IMG/VR virus record: IMGVR_UViG_3300013021_000005
Location: 1-40,912 of that record
Direction: 5' to 3' (one strand)
Length of the DNA: 40,912 nucleotides
DNA from: a virus
In this document: positions 39,447-40,912 of the stretch, in pieces
Layout of the letters: every line of letters starts with the position of its first letter
Position numbering within the stretch: position 1 is the first letter of the stretch
The notes under the pieces: model-generated
The model's database searches: none
Seen by the model: the letters and a program-made list of their open reading frames with translations, nothing else
Told to the model about the DNA's origin: nothing
Program-made: the position numbers and the translations under genes

Positions 39447-39460
39447 AATTAGATTATTTA

Positions 39461-39554
39461 AATAAACTCTCACAACCCTGCTTATAGTTAATATGCACAG
39501 CCTACCCATGCTTAGCGTAGTATAACATACCAGCAAATTGGATGAGAGTTTATT
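39461..39554 (-). ncRNA. Cloverleaf-like RNA with 12-bp closing stem
   Basis: 94 nt. AATAAACTCTCA and TGAGAGTTTATT are perfect inverted ends. Inside, read on the minus strand, are GTAT-GTT-ATAC, CTAC/GTAG with an 11-nt loop, and a weak CTG/CAG (TGC/GCA) arm, making a four-way-junction shape. It starts 6 nt after the stop at 39561 and ends 14 nt before ATG 39446. No tRNA consensus residues. Confidence 0.5.
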
Positions 39555-39560
39555 GTTTAA

Positions 39561-39716
39561 TTAATGTTTAATACACTTGAATTTACCAGGAATAGGTATA
39601 TTATTACCAGCTTTGTCGGTGATTGGCTTACCATTATCATCACGTTTGATAACTTGAACAAATTGAGTATTTCTACCTGCTGATGATTTGCGATTGTTGT
39701 TGCGAATATTTTTCAT
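39561..39716 (-). CDS. Small basic protein, 51 aa
   Basis: ATG 39716 to TAA 39561: MKNIRNNNRKSSAGRNTQF then VIKRDDNGKPITDKAGNNIP. Arg/Asn/Lys-rich and probably disordered, likely nucleic-acid-binding. Codons include many CGC/CGT, unusual here. Function unknown. Confidence 0.55.
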   Translation of the reverse strand: MKNIRNNNRKSSAGRNTQFVQVIKRDDNGKPITDKAGNNIPIPGKFKCIKH

Positions 39717-39761
39717 AATATATTGTGGTTACAAATGTGTATTTGATTAAATTAGGTAATA

Positions 39762-39794
39762 AAGCCCCAACAGCCTAATAGACTGCTAAGACTT
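39762..39794 (-). terminator. Intrinsic terminator
   Basis: 12-bp stem with several G-T pairs (AAGCCCCAACAG against CTGCTAAGACTT), 9-nt loop, T-rich after it on the minus strand (TATTACC). Lies just after the stop at 39799. Confidence 0.65.
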
Positions 39795-39798
39795 GTTA

Positions 39799-40050
39799 TT
39801 ATTGTTCAGGATCAAATCTTATACCTGACTTCACTTTATAAGAGCAATACCAAGTATCTTCAGAAGATTGTCTTCCACCACCTTTACGAATATGAGCCAA
39901 GAATAATATTTGATCGTCATCTAGTTCTTCAAGTGTTTTATTATAGAAGAATTTAGATAGCTCTGATAATGACGGAGTACTCTCAAATGCACCTTCAAAA
40001 TATTCTCCGTATTGATCATATGCATTTTCTGATCTAGTTATTATAAACAT
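39799..40050 (-). CDS. Hypothetical protein, 83 aa
   Basis: ATG 40050 preferred over an upstream TTG. Includes FIITRSENAYDQYGEYF, ELDDDQILFLAHIRKGGG and WYCSYKVKSG. Bounded by terminators on both sides, so it is a single-gene transcript unless readthrough occurs; no promoter was recognised. Unknown function. Confidence 0.6.
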   Translation of the reverse strand: MFIITRSENAYDQYGEYFEGAFESTPSLSELSKFFYNKTLEELDDDQILFLAHIRKGGGRQSSEDTWYCSYKVKSGIRFDPEQ

Positions 40051-40084
40051 ATACAAACTGTTATTTGTTAATAAAAGTATAATA

Positions 40085-40115
40085 GGTCCTAGTAACCGTA
40101 TTAGCTACCAGGACC
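40085..40115 (-). terminator. Intrinsic terminator
   Basis: 12-bp stem (GGTCCTAGTAAC against GCTACCAGGACC with two G-T pairs), 7-nt loop, then TATTATACTTTT on the minus strand. Lies 22 nt after the stop at 40138. Confidence 0.8.
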
Positions 40116-40137
40116 ATATTATAATTATCAGTTAAAC

Positions 40138-40779
40138 TTAGGCTTGACCACCTAAAAGGTTGTTGACTGAGGAAGAAGGTGTACCACCCACATTATCAGC
40201 TTGTTGACCCTGATTACCTACAGTATTACCTACAGGTTGACCAACATTAGCTCCAACTGGTTGTTGTTGCTGTTGTTGTTGATTAACAGGCTGTTGGCTC
40301 CTACTGGGAACTTTCTCTGTAACTTCGAGGGTAAAGTGACCACTTTCGGCCAATTCCTCATGAGTACATATCTCTGTACTCCTGTAAATAGGTTGGTTGT
40401 TATGTAACAAATGATTACCATCTCTGTCAATACGACTTGTCTGGTTATCAAATGCTTTTTCAGTACTATCAACTACTCTAACAGTACCTGGAAGAGCACT
40501 ACCAATAGGCAGTTGATTAGCCACAGCCGTACTTGCATTCTGAATACTACGCATATAGATATCAGAGTTATTCCAGCCAAGTAATTGAGCTGCAAGGCTA
40601 CTTACACCAGTATTACTACTGGCTAACCCCTCTACCTTACCAATAAAGTATAGGTTAGTATACTCCGGGTTAGAGGTTGCTACCTTGTCAATAATGACAA
40701 TCTTGCCATTATCAATAGCTTGCTTAACCTCATTAATAGCAAGCAATTCATCATTAGTCATGTTTCTGTTAAGTTCCAT
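40138..40779 (-). CDS. Abundant-looking protein with Gln/Gly/Asn-rich tail, 213 aa
   Basis: The first ~155 residues look folded (DELLAINEVKQAIDNGKIV, NLYFIGKVEGLAS, SAAQLLGWNNSDIYM, TEICTHEELAESGHFTLEV). The end is low complexity: a run of seven Gln, then PVGANVGQPVGNTVGNQGQ and GGTPSSSVNNLLGGQ. A folded body with a flexible Gln/Gly tail, GC-richer codons and the first position in the block suggest an abundant early protein, perhaps nucleic-acid-binding. Family not recognised. Confidence 0.6.
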   Translation of the reverse strand: MELNRNMTNDELLAINEVKQAIDNGKIVIIDKVATSNPEYTNLYFIGKVEGLASSNTGVSSLAAQLLGWNNSDIYMRSIQNASTAVANQLPIGSALPGTVRVVDSTEKAFDNQTSRIDRDGNHLLHNNQPIYRSTEICTHEELAESGHFTLEVTEKVPSRSQQPVNQQQQQQQPVGANVGQPVGNTVGNQGQQADNVGGTPSSSVNNLLGGQA

Positions 40780-40912
40780 AATAAAACCGTTTAAATTAAT
40801 TAATAATTAGTTATATACTACTACAATGTGCAGCAGCAGAGTTTAGGAAAGGAGGCGGAGCGGTGAGGTGGATGTAGTAATAGAACTACAACTATGTATT
40901 ACTATATATAAT
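40780..40912. other. Upstream non-coding region with purine tract and hairpin
   Basis: No gene seen. On the + strand 40841-40873 is a G/A-rich tract with seven GG pairs (GGAAAGGAGGCGGAGCGG, then GTGAGGTGG), striking in such AT-rich DNA. On the minus (transcribed) strand it contains CCTCCTTTCC. Next to it, 40872-40882 and 40897-40907 form an 11-bp stem (ATGTAGTAATA/TATTACTATAT). It may hold the first early promoter, an origin or a packaging signal; no TAnnTTTG promoter was seen. Confidence 0.5.

Noticed and set aside
39447-39536. N-terminal extension of the membrane protein to 39536
   Set aside because: It runs through the cloverleaf-like RNA; ATG 39446 begins directly with the hydrophobic segment.
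40201-40472. Frames in other phases within the Gln-rich gene
   Set aside because: The CAA/TTG repeat of the Gln tail keeps several frames open artificially; the main frame has a sensible start, terminator and composition.
983-40779. Recoding of TAG or TGA, as reported for some crAss-like phages
   Set aside because: TAG ends the intron endonuclease and the Sak4-like gene, TGA ends UDG, ThyX and others, and full-length proteins read cleanly with the standard code.

Overview
The window looks like part of the genome of a crAss-like phage (order Crassvirales) that infects a Bacteroidetes host. The grounds are very AT-rich DNA, long colinear gene blocks without Shine-Dalgarno sites, starts preceded by A/T-rich stretches, a canonical Bacteroides-type promoter (TTTG, 20 nt, TATCTTTG) and a typical replication and nucleotide gene set: family B DNA polymerase, DnaG-type primase, DnaB-like helicase, SSB-like protein, Sak4-like ATPase, UDG, dUTPase, ThyX, PhoH, RNA ligase and ATP-grasp. 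All names rest on reading motifs in the translations; no database search was possible. TAA, TAG and TGA all end genes here, so the standard code applies.

Layout. Only the first 0.9 kb is on the + strand: the C-terminal end of a large protein cut by the window edge, probably from the late/virion block. A bidirectional hairpin terminator at 954-979 separates it from a single minus-strand block that fills the rest, so transcription runs from about 40.9 kb down to 1 kb. In that direction: (i) 40.9-33.7 kb, an early region of small, mostly unknown genes, several membrane or secreted, separated by simple terminators and by tRNA-sized RNAs with long closing stems; (ii) 33.7-30 kb, helicase loader-like protein, DnaB-like helicase, a gamma-glutamylcyclotransferase-like protein, Sak4-like ATPase and SSB-like protein; (iii) 29.6-28.8 kb, an apparently foreign, GC-richer segment resembling integron gene cassettes; (iv) 28.8-27.7 kb, primase; (v) 27.7-19.1 kb, tandem paralogues and a peptide/amide-bond cluster (GGCT-like, COOH-NH2 ligase, class II glutamine amidotransferase, amidoligase, ATP-grasp) with UDG embedded; (vi) 19.1-10.8 kb, two PDDEXK-like nucleases, RtcB, PhoH, B12-dependent class II ribonucleotide reductase, dUTPase and PolB exon 1; (vii) 10.8-8.7 kb, a group I intron carrying a GIY-YIG homing endonuclease, then PolB exon 2; (viii) 8.7-1 kb, a nucleotide-modification-like protein, a lysis-type group, circularly permuted ThyX, RNA ligase, a structured RNA and a run of small unknown genes.

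How it fits together. PolB, helicase, loader, primase, SSB and Sak4 make a nearly autonomous replisome and annealing system. RNR, ThyX, dUTPase and UDG keep dNTP supply high and uracil out. RNA ligase and RtcB provide two different RNA repair chemistries. Most notable are the amide-bond cluster, which could make or attach a peptide-like modification, the family of cloverleaf-like intergenic RNAs (one a near-tRNA with an 18-nt anticodon loop), the intron in the polymerase active-site motif, two small genes with an in-frame TAA, and the cassette-like insertion.
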